Source: Pseudomonadota bacterium
Lineage (GTDB): Bacteria > Bdellovibrionota > Bacteriovoracia > Bacteriovoracales > Bacteriovoracaceae
Length of the DNA: 64,000 bases
NCBI GenBank assembly: GCA_027487515.1
Contig: JAIYDL010000021.1
Span: 1 to 64,000, forward strand
Direction: 5' to 3'
Both the position numbers and the translations under genes were made by a program. The first letter of the stretch is position 1; every line of letters starts with the position of its first letter. The notes under the pieces are model-generated. The model saw only the letters and a program-made list of their open reading frames with translations. It searched no databases and was not told the origin of the DNA. This document shows positions 7,956-15,364 of the stretch, one piece after another.

Positions 7956-8921
7956 ATGGACCTTGATCTCCTTTCAAGCACACTCACGAACCCAACGCTC
8001 CTCTTTTTCATTCTTGGCATAACGGCGACGGCGATCAGGAGTGACCTCGAAATCCCGGCCCCCTCGGCCAAGTTTATTTCTCTCTACCTCCTGTTATCGA
8101 TCGGTTTCAAAGGAGGCCAGGAGCTTGTGCACGGCGAGCTCACCGGGGAGATTTATCTCTCCCTCATTTACGGCCTTCTCATCGCGGCTTCGATCCCCCT
8201 GTACACTTTTTTCCTGCTAAAGAAAAAGCTTGGCGTGGTGAACGCCGGGGCCATCGCTGCCACCTACGGTTCCGTCAGCGCCGTGACCTTCGTCGCCGCC
8301 GCTGGATTCCTCGAAGCGCAAGGGATGACCTTCGGGGGGCACATGGTTGCCGTGATGGCCCTGATGGAAGTCCCCGCGATCGTCGTCGGTGTCCTCCTGA
8401 TCAAGCTCTTCCAGAAGCAGCGTCAGCGCAACGAATCCATGGCGAGCATCATCAAGCACGCGTTCACGAATGGCAGCGTCGTGATGATTCTCGGAAGTCT
8501 CATCATCGGAATCCTCTCGGACTCGAAACAAGCCGAGGGCATCAAGCCCTTCACGACCGATATCTTCAAAGGCTTTCTAGCGATCTTTCTTTTGGAAATG
8601 GGCATGCTCACCGCCAAGCGGATCCGGGGCGCCTTTCACTACGGCGCCGTTCCCTTCATCTTCGGGATCCTGGCCCCGATGGTGAACGGATGCGCGGTCG
8701 CAGTGCTAAGTCAGTTTGTCACCGCGGATCCGGGGAACCGATTCATGTTCTCAGTGCTCGCGGCCAGTGCCTCCTACATCGCCGTCCCCGCGTCTTTGAA
8801 ACTCGCCGTCCCGGATGCGGACCCAGGCCTTTACGTGCCCTTAGCACTCGGGATTACTTTCCCGATCAACATCACCATCGGGATGCCACTTTACTTGCAC
8901 CTCATCACTCATGTTTCGTAG
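7956..8921 (+). CDS. SbtA-type sodium-dependent bicarbonate permease family protein
   Basis: 321 residues with about ten transmembrane segments in two halves, matching the SbtA/DUF897 family (LLSIGFKGGQELVHG near residue 50; NAGAIAATYGSVSAVTFVAA in the middle; ASASYIAVPASLKLAVPDADPGLYVPLALGITFPINI near the end). SbtA proteins co-transport Na+ and HCO3- through the inner membrane, in cyanobacteria for carbon concentration; in a heterotroph it may supply bicarbonate for carboxylases. No SbtB partner is adjacent. The ATG has AGAGGA at good spacing and follows a long hairpin leader. Confidence 0.8.
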   Translation: MDLDLLSSTLTNPTLLFFILGITATAIRSDLEIPAPSAKFISLYLLLSIGFKGGQELVHGELTGEIYLSLIYGLLIAASIPLYTFFLLKKKLGVVNAGAIAATYGSVSAVTFVAAAGFLEAQGMTFGGHMVAVMALMEVPAIVVGVLLIKLFQKQRQRNESMASIIKHAFTNGSVVMILGSLIIGILSDSKQAEGIKPFTTDIFKGFLAIFLLEMGMLTAKRIRGAFHYGAVPFIFGILAPMVNGCAVAVLSQFVTADPGNRFMFSVLAASASYIAVPASLKLAVPDADPGLYVPLALGITFPINITIGMPLYLHLITHVS

Positions 8922-8978
8922 CGACTGCTGCATCGATTTTTCCTAGACTTTGCTTAGATATTCTCCATGCCACGTCAG

Positions 8979-8993
8979 CTGGGCACTGCCCAG
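8979..8993 (+). terminator. Short GC hairpin after the permease gene
   Basis: CTGGGC-ACT-GCCCAG forms a perfect 6-bp stem in the 103-bp gap between the permease stop and the receiver-protein start. There is no T-run, so it is at best a weak terminator; it could equally lie in the leader of the next gene. Confidence 0.25.
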
Positions 8994-9024
8994 GGCCAGG
9001 ATTTCTTCCCTAACCTCGCAGTCC

Positions 9025-9465
9025 ATGAAATACTATGGATTCATGGATCACGTCCCCGCCAATCGCAACTACATTCTCATCGTCGACGACGAAGAAGACA
9101 TCACAGCGCTCCACCAATCCGTCGTCCGGGCCGTTTACTCGGGTCCCATCGTCGTTGCGGCATCCGGCGAGGAAGCGCTGGAACACGTTCACAAGCTCGG
9201 GGATCCTTGGGTAATCATCTCCGATCACAGGATGTCCCCCGGGGATGGAGTATTCCTCTTCGAATCTTTGCGCACTCTCGGAAGCCGGGGCCACTTCATT
9301 CTTTGTACAGCGACCCCGACCTACGAGGTACGGGCCTTGTACGCTGGACCTGTCACTGTCATTGAAAAGCCGAAGACCTCGGGTGAACTCAGCAAGCTTC
9401 TTCCCCTTCTCCTGGCGCAGCCGCAAGATCTAACTCATCGAGATGAATCGACCTCAAAGACTTAA
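9025..9465 (+). CDS. Single-domain response regulator (receiver only)
   Basis: 146 residues from the ATG at 9025 (an alternative ATG lies at 9043). It consists of one CheY-like receiver domain: acidic pair Asp21-Asp22 in ILIVDDEED, phospho-acceptor Asp67 in IISDHRM, Thr95 in LCTAT, and Lys115 in VIEKPKT. No output domain follows, so it probably acts by protein-protein contact or as a phosphorelay intermediate. Its 3' end overlaps by 12 bp with the RsbQ-like gene on the opposite strand, and the adjacent PAS kinase is the obvious candidate partner. Confidence 0.85.
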   Translation: MKYYGFMDHVPANRNYILIVDDEEDITALHQSVVRAVYSGPIVVAASGEEALEHVHKLGDPWVIISDHRMSPGDGVFLFESLRTLGSRGHFILCTATPTYEVRALYAGPVTVIEKPKTSGELSKLLPLLLAQPQDLTHRDESTSKT

Positions 9466-10248
9466 CGGCAAGTGTAACCGCAGGGCCTCGACGAACTCCT
9501 TCGGCGCCGTGAGGTGGGGGCAATGCCCGGTGCACATCAGTTTGACGAGGCGGCTTCCCTTGATCTGGCGGTGGACGTAAGACCCGACCCCTTCAGGGGC
9601 GATGACATCGTCGGTGCACTGGAGGATCAAAACCGGGAGGTCGATCTTCGGAAGCTCACTCCGAGAATCCGATGTGAACGTCACACGGGCGAAGTGCTTC
9701 GCGATATCGGGACGGATCTGGCAGAAGCTCTCCGCGAGGACTTGCCCCTGCTGGGAATCATTCCCCGTGAGCACGGGGGCAATCGCCCGGGCCCATTCGG
9801 CGAAGTTTGCCTCGAGCGAGTGAATCAGTCCTTCGATGGCGTCGCGAGTGAATCCACCGACGTAGTCACCGGTGTTCACGTAGCACGGGGATGGTGTCAC
9901 GAGCACGAGGCCCCGGAAGAGGTCTGGACGTTTGTTCGCAGCACTCACACCGATCATGGCGCTCACGGAGTGCCCGACGAAGGTCACGGGCCCGATCCCG
10001 AGTTCCTGGATCACCTCTATCACATCCTCCGCGTACCCGTTCAGGCTTCCGTACTTGACCTTATCGTAGTAGGCCACCTCCGAGGCTCCGGAACCGATGT
10101 GGTCGAAGAGCACTACCCGGTGAGTTTTTTCAAGTTCTGGGAGCACCAGGCTCCACATTTTCTGACTGCAGCCGTAGCCGTGGGAGAGCATGAGCACCTC
10201 CTCTCCGGCCCCGGAGATCTTGACGTTGTTCCGTGTGATGATATTCAT
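9454..10248 (-). CDS. rsbQ: RsbQ-like alpha/beta hydrolase
   Basis: 264 residues, close to Bacillus RsbQ in length and sequence pattern: SRN/TRNNVK-type start, GHGYGC-like oxyanion region (LSHGYGCSQ), nucleophile Ser94 in VGHSVSA, TPSPCYVN, Asp213/214 in LQCTDDVIAPE and His242 in TGHCPH. RsbQ makes or processes a small hydrophobic signal that is sensed by the PAS domain of its partner RsbP. Here the gene overlaps the upstream PAS histidine kinase gene by 4 bp (ATGA), so the two are co-translated and the kinase replaces RsbP as partner. A karrikin/strigolactone-receptor-like hydrolase is the nearest alternative. Confidence 0.85.
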   Translation of the reverse strand: MNIITRNNVKISGAGEEVLMLSHGYGCSQKMWSLVLPELEKTHRVVLFDHIGSGASEVAYYDKVKYGSLNGYAEDVIEVIQELGIGPVTFVGHSVSAMIGVSAANKRPDLFRGLVLVTPSPCYVNTGDYVGGFTRDAIEGLIHSLEANFAEWARAIAPVLTGNDSQQGQVLAESFCQIRPDIAKHFARVTFTSDSRSELPKIDLPVLILQCTDDVIAPEGVGSYVHRQIKGSRLVKLMCTGHCPHLTAPKEFVEALRLHLPLSL

Positions 10249-11660
10249 GAAGGTTCCTTCGCCGGTGTGAACTCAAGCACGAAGGTGGTCCTTGGGGCGG
10301 AGGCTTCGAGGGAGAGTTCGGCATTGTTTGCACTAAGAAGCGTCTTCGAAATGGAGAGCCCCAGGCCCGAGCCCTTGCCAGGGCCCTTGGTGGTAAAGAA
10401 GGGATTAAAGATCGCTGCTCGGATGGACTCCGGAATGCCGGGCCCACTATCGGACACCCGAAGGACGAGTTTCTCGCCCTGAGCTTCGAGGTCCAGCGCG
10501 ACCCACTTCTCTTGCGAGTCTCGGACGGCATCGAAGGCGTTGTTTAAAAGATTCAGTAGGACTTGCTCGATCTCACACGCGCGGCAGTTGATGAAGGTCG
10601 ACGGCAGGTCACACCGGATTGTGAGGGTGACGCCCTGGTCACGAGACTTTTGCTCGGAGATGAGGAGGACTTCTTCACAGATCCGACGCAGATCGTGGCG
10701 CTCGAGTTCGTCAAAAGAACCGTCTCGCGCGAGGGCCTTCATGGAGCGGATGATTTTATAGATCCGACCTACGTTGCGCTTAATCTTCTCAAGCTTCGGC
10801 CCCGCACTTGGGCACGCCGCGAGCTCAAAGCCCAGGACTTCCGTCATGCCATCGATGACCGTCAGGGGGTTATTAATCTCGTGTGAAATCCCCGAGGCCA
10901 TGACCCCGAGGGCAGCAAGCCTCGCACTCGACTCGAGCTGGACCCGGTGCCGCGCGACCTGCTGGTCACGGAGAATCAACGGGGTGAGGTCATTTTCCAA
11001 ACGGAAGATTTGATTCTTCCCGCCGATGTTCATCGTCACCGCCTTCGCGGAGACAAATCTCACTGAATCGGAGGGACCCTGGTACCGGTACTCTCTCTCG
11101 AAAGAACTCCCACCGAGCTTAAAGAGGTTCCAGTCGCGGGCGACGCTTTCCCGATCCTCGGGATGAACCGCGCTCATCCACCCATCGCCGACGGCCTGGT
11201 GAAGGTTCAGCCCCGTCATGGCCTTCCAGTATTCGTTGACACTGAAGCAGGCCCCGTCCGCGTCAGCGAGGAGAACTCCGATGGGCGAGAACTTGATGAG
11301 CTTGTCTCGAAATTCCAACTGCTGCAGAAGTCTGCGGCGAACGAGACCCTGTTCGGTCACATCGATGCCGAAACCGGCGTACCCCGACTCTATCGGATAG
11401 ACGGAGATCTCTGAGTAGAGAGTTCCTTGCGTCGTTGGGAAAGCGACTTCGCCAGACCATTCGAGGTTCGCGGCCATGGCAGCGACGAACGCCTCGGCCA
11501 GCGCCTGAGAATTCTCGCTCGCCAGGAGCTCACGGAAACTCTTCCCCGGTGAGAGGTAGCGCTCGAAGTTGGGATTACAACAGCGAACAACGAAACTCCG
11601 TTCGAGTTCGAATGTCAGCGCGCGAGTTTCGACAAAATACTTAAGATGCTTCATTGGCAT
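10245..11660 (-). CDS. PAS-domain sensor histidine kinase, partner of the RsbQ-like hydrolase
   Basis: 471 residues, no transmembrane segment, so probably cytoplasmic. Two PAS-like regions (about 1-105 and 118-235, the second with a clear MTGLNLHQAVGDGWMSAVHPEDR) are followed by a HisKA domain with phospho-acceptor His260 (GISHEINNPLTVI) and an HATPase domain (N-box NLLNNAFDAV, G-boxes SDSGPGIPESI and KGSGLGLSIS). A start at 11654 is equally possible (MPMKHL). The downstream RsbQ-like gene overlaps by 4 bp. In Bacillus, RsbQ works with RsbP, a PAS-PP2C phosphatase; here the output is a kinase, probably feeding the nearby receiver protein. Confidence 0.85.
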   Translation of the reverse strand: MPMKHLKYFVETRALTFELERSFVVRCCNPNFERYLSPGKSFRELLASENSQALAEAFVAAMAANLEWSGEVAFPTTQGTLYSEISVYPIESGYAGFGIDVTEQGLVRRRLLQQLEFRDKLIKFSPIGVLLADADGACFSVNEYWKAMTGLNLHQAVGDGWMSAVHPEDRESVARDWNLFKLGGSSFEREYRYQGPSDSVRFVSAKAVTMNIGGKNQIFRLENDLTPLILRDQQVARHRVQLESSARLAALGVMASGISHEINNPLTVIDGMTEVLGFELAACPSAGPKLEKIKRNVGRIYKIIRSMKALARDGSFDELERHDLRRICEEVLLISEQKSRDQGVTLTIRCDLPSTFINCRACEIEQVLLNLLNNAFDAVRDSQEKWVALDLEAQGEKLVLRVSDSGPGIPESIRAAIFNPFFTTKGPGKGSGLGLSISKTLLSANNAELSLEASAPRTTFVLEFTPAKEPS

Positions 11661-11789
11661 CGAAAGATCTTACAAAGAAACTGTCAGTTTGATGTAAAAT
11701 CCATTCGCTGTTTAAATCTTCCCTCGGAGAACCCGACTCTTTCGGTTGCCCCAAGGGAGTAAGTTGCCTCGTCGAAACCGTCCTTGGGA

Positions 11790-13355
11790 CTAAAAACCCA
11801 AGCGGCTCAGAAACTTTCTGATGAAACCAGGTTTCGCTGCGGCTTCTGGCACAGGAGCTCCCACGGTCGAAGCTCTTTCCTGGGCCGCTCCCGCCGATGG
11901 CCTCCGAGTTTCCTGATGAGGTCTGCGCTCGGATCGCTCGCGACCGCCGCGCTCACCGCGAGGCCCTTTCTCAGAACGAGGTGGTCTCTCGGCCACTTCC
12001 CCTCTGGCAGTCTGCTCAGGACGACCTCCACAAGGTTTCCGCTCCCTTCCAGACCGGTCTCCAGAGTTTTGCTCTCGAGTCCTTCCGTCACCACCACGGC
12101 CTCGTCCGCGCTCTCGGACTTCCTCACCCTCACGCTCTGGTCGAGCTGGTGCCGGAACTCCGCGCAATCGAGCGATCGCCTCAATCGCTTTGTCATCTTT
12201 TCCTGGGATCGCCAGGGTTGTGGCAAAACCTGTTAGCCCACGGCGGCCAGTGCGACCGATCCGGTGGATGTAGTCCTCTGGCTCCTTCGGGACGTCGTAG
12301 TTCACAACGTGAGCTACGTCATCGACGTCGATCCCTCGGCCCATGACGTCCGTCGCGATGATGATCCTTGCCTTCCCAGACTTGAAAGTCGCCACCGCTT
12401 CCTCGCGGTGCTCCTGCTGGAGGTCCGAGTGGATGTAGGTGACGTCGTGGATGCCTTTGTTCGCGAGAAGTCGCGAGAGCTGGAACGTGGTCTCTTTGCG
12501 GTTAACGAAGATGAAGAAGGTCCCCTTCTCCCGCTCGAGGATGCGCACGAGCTTGATCAGCTTTCGCTCCTCCGGAACCCAGTGGAGTTCCTGTTCGATC
12601 TTCGGAGTTGTTTTCGCGCTCTTTTCGATCACCACTTCTTCCGGGCTGTTCATCGCCTTGCGAGCGAGCTTCTCAACTTGTGGGGCAAAGGTCGCCGAGA
12701 GCATGAGGGTCTGACGCTCGCGCGGGATCTGCTCTGTGATAAGATCGATCTGCTTGGCAAAGCCCATCTCGAGCATGCGGTCGGCCTCATCGAAGATGAG
12801 GCACTGAATGAACTCGAGCCAGACGTTCCCACGCTCTAGGTGATCACAGAGCCGCCCAGGAGTCGCGACGATGATCTGCGGAGACTGGGCCAGGGCCTCT
12901 TTCTCAGTTTCGAGGTTGGCACCGCCGATGCAGACTGCGACTTTCATCCCGAACGGGGTCGCGAAGTTCCGGAACACCTCGCCGGTCTGTTGGGCGATCT
13001 CTCGCGTCGGCGAGAGTGCGAGGATGAAAGTTCCGTTCTTGCCTTTGAAGCGCTCGACACTCGGGATCACGAAGCTCGCAGTTTTGCCACTTCCAGTCTG
13101 AGAGGAGACCAGAACGTCTTTCCCGGTGAGGGCGACGGGGATGGTTTTGTGCTGGACCTGAGACGGGAACTTGTAGCCGGCTTCCTGGACCAGTTTAAGC
13201 ATCTCTGCCGAAAGCCCGAGCTCGGTCCACTCGATCGGAGCGGCAATCTGGGCGGCTTCTACTGGTGGAACCTCCGGAGTGGTCTCGGGCACCGATTCAG
13301 GGGCAGTGGATGTCGGGTTCAAGGTTTGTTCGGTAGTCGGGTTCGTATCGTCCAT
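11790..13355 (-). CDS. DEAD-box ATP-dependent RNA helicase (RhlE-like)
   Basis: 521 residues with all helicase motifs: Q-motif region (GLSAEMLKLVQEAGYKFPSQVQ), SSQTGSGKT, PTREIAQQ, DEADRMLEMGF, SAT, FVNRKET, DVMGRGIDVDDV and HRIGRTGRRG. The first 45 residues are acidic/Pro-rich, and the C-terminal 130 residues are rich in Arg, Gly and Glu, typical of RNA-binding tails in RhlE/CsdA-type helicases. Likely role: rRNA processing, ribosome assembly or mRNA turnover. AGGA lies about 8 bases before the ATG. Confidence 0.92.
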   Translation of the reverse strand: MDDTNPTTEQTLNPTSTAPESVPETTPEVPPVEAAQIAAPIEWTELGLSAEMLKLVQEAGYKFPSQVQHKTIPVALTGKDVLVSSQTGSGKTASFVIPSVERFKGKNGTFILALSPTREIAQQTGEVFRNFATPFGMKVAVCIGGANLETEKEALAQSPQIIVATPGRLCDHLERGNVWLEFIQCLIFDEADRMLEMGFAKQIDLITEQIPRERQTLMLSATFAPQVEKLARKAMNSPEEVVIEKSAKTTPKIEQELHWVPEERKLIKLVRILEREKGTFFIFVNRKETTFQLSRLLANKGIHDVTYIHSDLQQEHREEAVATFKSGKARIIIATDVMGRGIDVDDVAHVVNYDVPKEPEDYIHRIGRTGRRGLTGFATTLAIPGKDDKAIEAIARLRGVPAPARPEREGEEVRERGRGRGGDGRTREQNSGDRSGRERKPCGGRPEQTARGEVAERPPRSEKGPRGERGGRERSERRPHQETRRPSAGAAQERASTVGAPVPEAAAKPGFIRKFLSRLGF

Positions 13356-13373
13356 TTAAAAAATCCTTCAGAG

Positions 13374-13399
13374 CATAATGTTTCAGAATGGGCATTATG
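13374..13399. repeat. Inverted repeat upstream of the DEAD-box helicase gene
   Basis: CATAATG (13374-13380) and its exact complement CATTATG (13393-13399), 12 bases apart, lie 19-44 bases upstream of the helicase start. The right arm (read on the minus strand) is close to a TTGTCC -35-like hexamer, and the left arm overlaps a CATTAT -10-like sequence, so this may be an operator in the helicase promoter. The remainder of the 207-bp gap shows nothing recognisable. Confidence 0.35.
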
Positions 13400-13562
13400 G
13401 ACAATTTTCCACCCTTTTGGAACGTTGAAATGACCTTCTTCATGAAGTCTGGATACACGACGCAGCAAAGTCGGTGGCAATGCCACAAAGTAAAACACTC
13501 CAAAGGCCGGAAATCTAAGATGTCGGCCTAAGATACCCCAGAGAGTTGTCCAGACCCAGGGC

Positions 13563-14450
13563 CTAGGTCTCCGAGGGGTTCCGGCCACGGCGGTAGCATC
13601 GGAAAGTCTTGCGAACAATAAACCCCTCGCGCTCATAGAGTGCTAAGGCGCTCCTGTTCTGGACCGCCACTGTGAGATGGCACGTCACCATTCCCTTCGC
13701 CTTGGCGATGCTAAGCGCACCTCGTAAAAGCATCGTCCCAATGCCCCGCTGCCGCGAAGTTTTACTTACGCCGAGAGTCCTGACCTCCGCTGACTGCTGC
13801 TGCCGATCGACGATCAAGTTCGCGTACCCCAGAAGCTTCCCCGCATTTTCCCAGAGAAGAAAAACGGAGTCCGGGGACGCGAGGAAGTGGTCCTTCCAGG
13901 TCTTCTCGTCGGGCATGCTCGTGTCTGGGTTCTCACTAAACGCCTCGACCGCCAGCTGATAAACTGCATCCCGGTCTGATCGCTCGCCGATCCGGATGGA
14001 GGGGCTACGCCCAGTTGCGGCGTTTCGCAAGTCGCGGCTCATCTCAAAGGTGTCGTAGAAAGTGCGAAGCCCCAGCGTCTCAAGCTCTGCTTCTGACAAC
14101 CCTGCGTGGTCCGGTAGGGCCAGCTGTAAGCCGCTCCTCGATGCAGGGAGCACGCTCGCCGCGGATCGCACCATTTCAATGATGACTGCGCGTGCATCAA
14201 CTCCCGCGGCGAGACCGATGAGTTCGAGGCAAGCGTCGTTCGACGGATTCCTAAGCTTATCCAAGAGGACGCCAACGGCGACTCTTTGCTTCGTATCCCA
14301 GAGATCAAAGACCAGCACGGGATCGGAAATGAACTCCGTAAAAAACCTCCGCAAGAGGTCTGGCCCATAGGTGCCTCCCCACCTCTGGGACTCGGCAAAG
14401 GACAAAAGCTCATCGATCTGAGCTCCTCGGTGGAGGTGAAAGCGACTCAT
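13563..14450 (-). CDS. GNAT-family N-acetyltransferase
   Basis: 295 residues from the ATG at 14450, which has AAGGGG nine bases upstream; the ATG at 14459 directly abuts that sequence and is less likely. The C-terminal half is a clear GNAT domain (SAEVRTLGVSKTSRQRGIGTMLL for acetyl-CoA binding, then NRSALALYEREGFIVRKTF). The N-terminal half looks like a second, more divergent GNAT unit (LIGLAAGVDARAVIIEMV). Substrate unknown; GNATs of this shape act on proteins or small amines in the cytoplasm. Confidence 0.8.
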   Translation of the reverse strand: MSRFHLHRGAQIDELLSFAESQRWGGTYGPDLLRRFFTEFISDPVLVFDLWDTKQRVAVGVLLDKLRNPSNDACLELIGLAAGVDARAVIIEMVRSAASVLPASRSGLQLALPDHAGLSEAELETLGLRTFYDTFEMSRDLRNAATGRSPSIRIGERSDRDAVYQLAVEAFSENPDTSMPDEKTWKDHFLASPDSVFLLWENAGKLLGYANLIVDRQQQSAEVRTLGVSKTSRQRGIGTMLLRGALSIAKAKGMVTCHLTVAVQNRSALALYEREGFIVRKTFRCYRRGRNPSET

Positions 14451-14607
14451 GAAGATCATCCCCTTAATTATAACCTCCGCCTAGGATGACTGGATCCGGC
14501 CAGGATAGGCAAGTCCTTGGTCAAATTTTCACGCTCTCGGATTTGCTCTTGTGGGCTTGCGGAATTCACGGTTAGAAGGAGCCACGACCCATCTAAAAAG
14601 GATTCCT

Positions 14608-15207
14608 ATGAAATGGTTAGCTGTCAGTGCCCTCGTCACCGTTGTCTCGGCCCAGGCCGTGGCCGCCACTTGCTCTGCCCCAGTCTTCAAAGAGGCCCCG
14701 AAGATCGAAAACAACCGCTTCATCAGTAAGCTCGAGAGCGAGTGCAAGCTATCAGTCTCTGGGCCCGACGTGCGCCCCATCGATAAGTTCTTCCGAGACA
14801 CCGTCCTCGACAACGTCGAGCGCAAGATCGAGGGCCCCGTGAACGATAGCTCGCTGGAAGTTCCCGGCTCTCGCTACGACCTCGTTTACAAGCGCCCAGA
14901 AGGGACGATCCGCATGATCGTCAAGCTCGCAAGCGACGGCCGCGACCTCGTGATCTCCGACTCCCAGTCGAAGGAAGTGACCTTCTCCGGCGTCCTGAAG
15001 TACTTTAAAAAGATCGACAATAACATCCGGGTGAGCCGCGCGGCCAACGGAGACTTCACGCTCAAGTTCTACAACTCGATCCAGATCGAAAAGCCGTCTC
15101 TTGCTCCAGCGGGAGTCTTTATCCGGATCGGGAGCGAGCAATCGGTGAAGCAGTACACAGAAGAGCGAGGGCGCTTGATCGAAGCCCTGGAAAAGGCCAG
15201 TCGGTAG
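14608..15207 (+). CDS. Secreted protein of unknown function
   Basis: 199 residues from the ATG at 14608, chosen because AAAAGGA lies just upstream and because it gives a clean signal peptide (MKWLAVSALVTVVSAQAVAA); a longer frame from 14551 lacks these. The mature part holds two Cys (TCSAP, SECKLS) and is rich in alternating strands, consistent with a small periplasmic beta protein. No family recognised. Confidence 0.65.
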   Translation: MKWLAVSALVTVVSAQAVAATCSAPVFKEAPKIENNRFISKLESECKLSVSGPDVRPIDKFFRDTVLDNVERKIEGPVNDSSLEVPGSRYDLVYKRPEGTIRMIVKLASDGRDLVISDSQSKEVTFSGVLKYFKKIDNNIRVSRAANGDFTLKFYNSIQIEKPSLAPAGVFIRIGSEQSVKQYTEERGRLIEALEKASR

Positions 15208-15225
15208 GTTCGGCCTTCGTCGCTC

Positions 15226-15260
15226 AGCACGTACTCGTGGATTATTCAATGGTACGTGCT
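15226..15260. repeat. Perfect 9-bp inverted repeat with 17-bp spacer
   Basis: AGCACGTAC (15226-15234) and GTACGTGCT (15252-15260) are exact complements. They lie 18 bp after the stop of the secreted-protein gene and about 105 bp before the ABC exporter start. No T-run follows, so an operator for the exporter operon or an attenuator is as likely as a terminator. Confidence 0.45.
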
Positions 15261-15364
15261 TCCCCTCTTCCGCGAGCACTTTCTCCGGACATTTGACCCC
15301 TCGTGAGGATTAGACAAACCCCTCGCTCTGGTCTATGTTCTCCTGGGCAAAACCCCGCAAACAT

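Noticed and set aside
9514-10482. 322-codon open frame on the plus strand opposite the RsbQ-like gene
   Set aside because: It is antisense to two clearly recognised coupled genes, has no recognisable motif, and its composition is that of the complement of GC-rich coding sequence.
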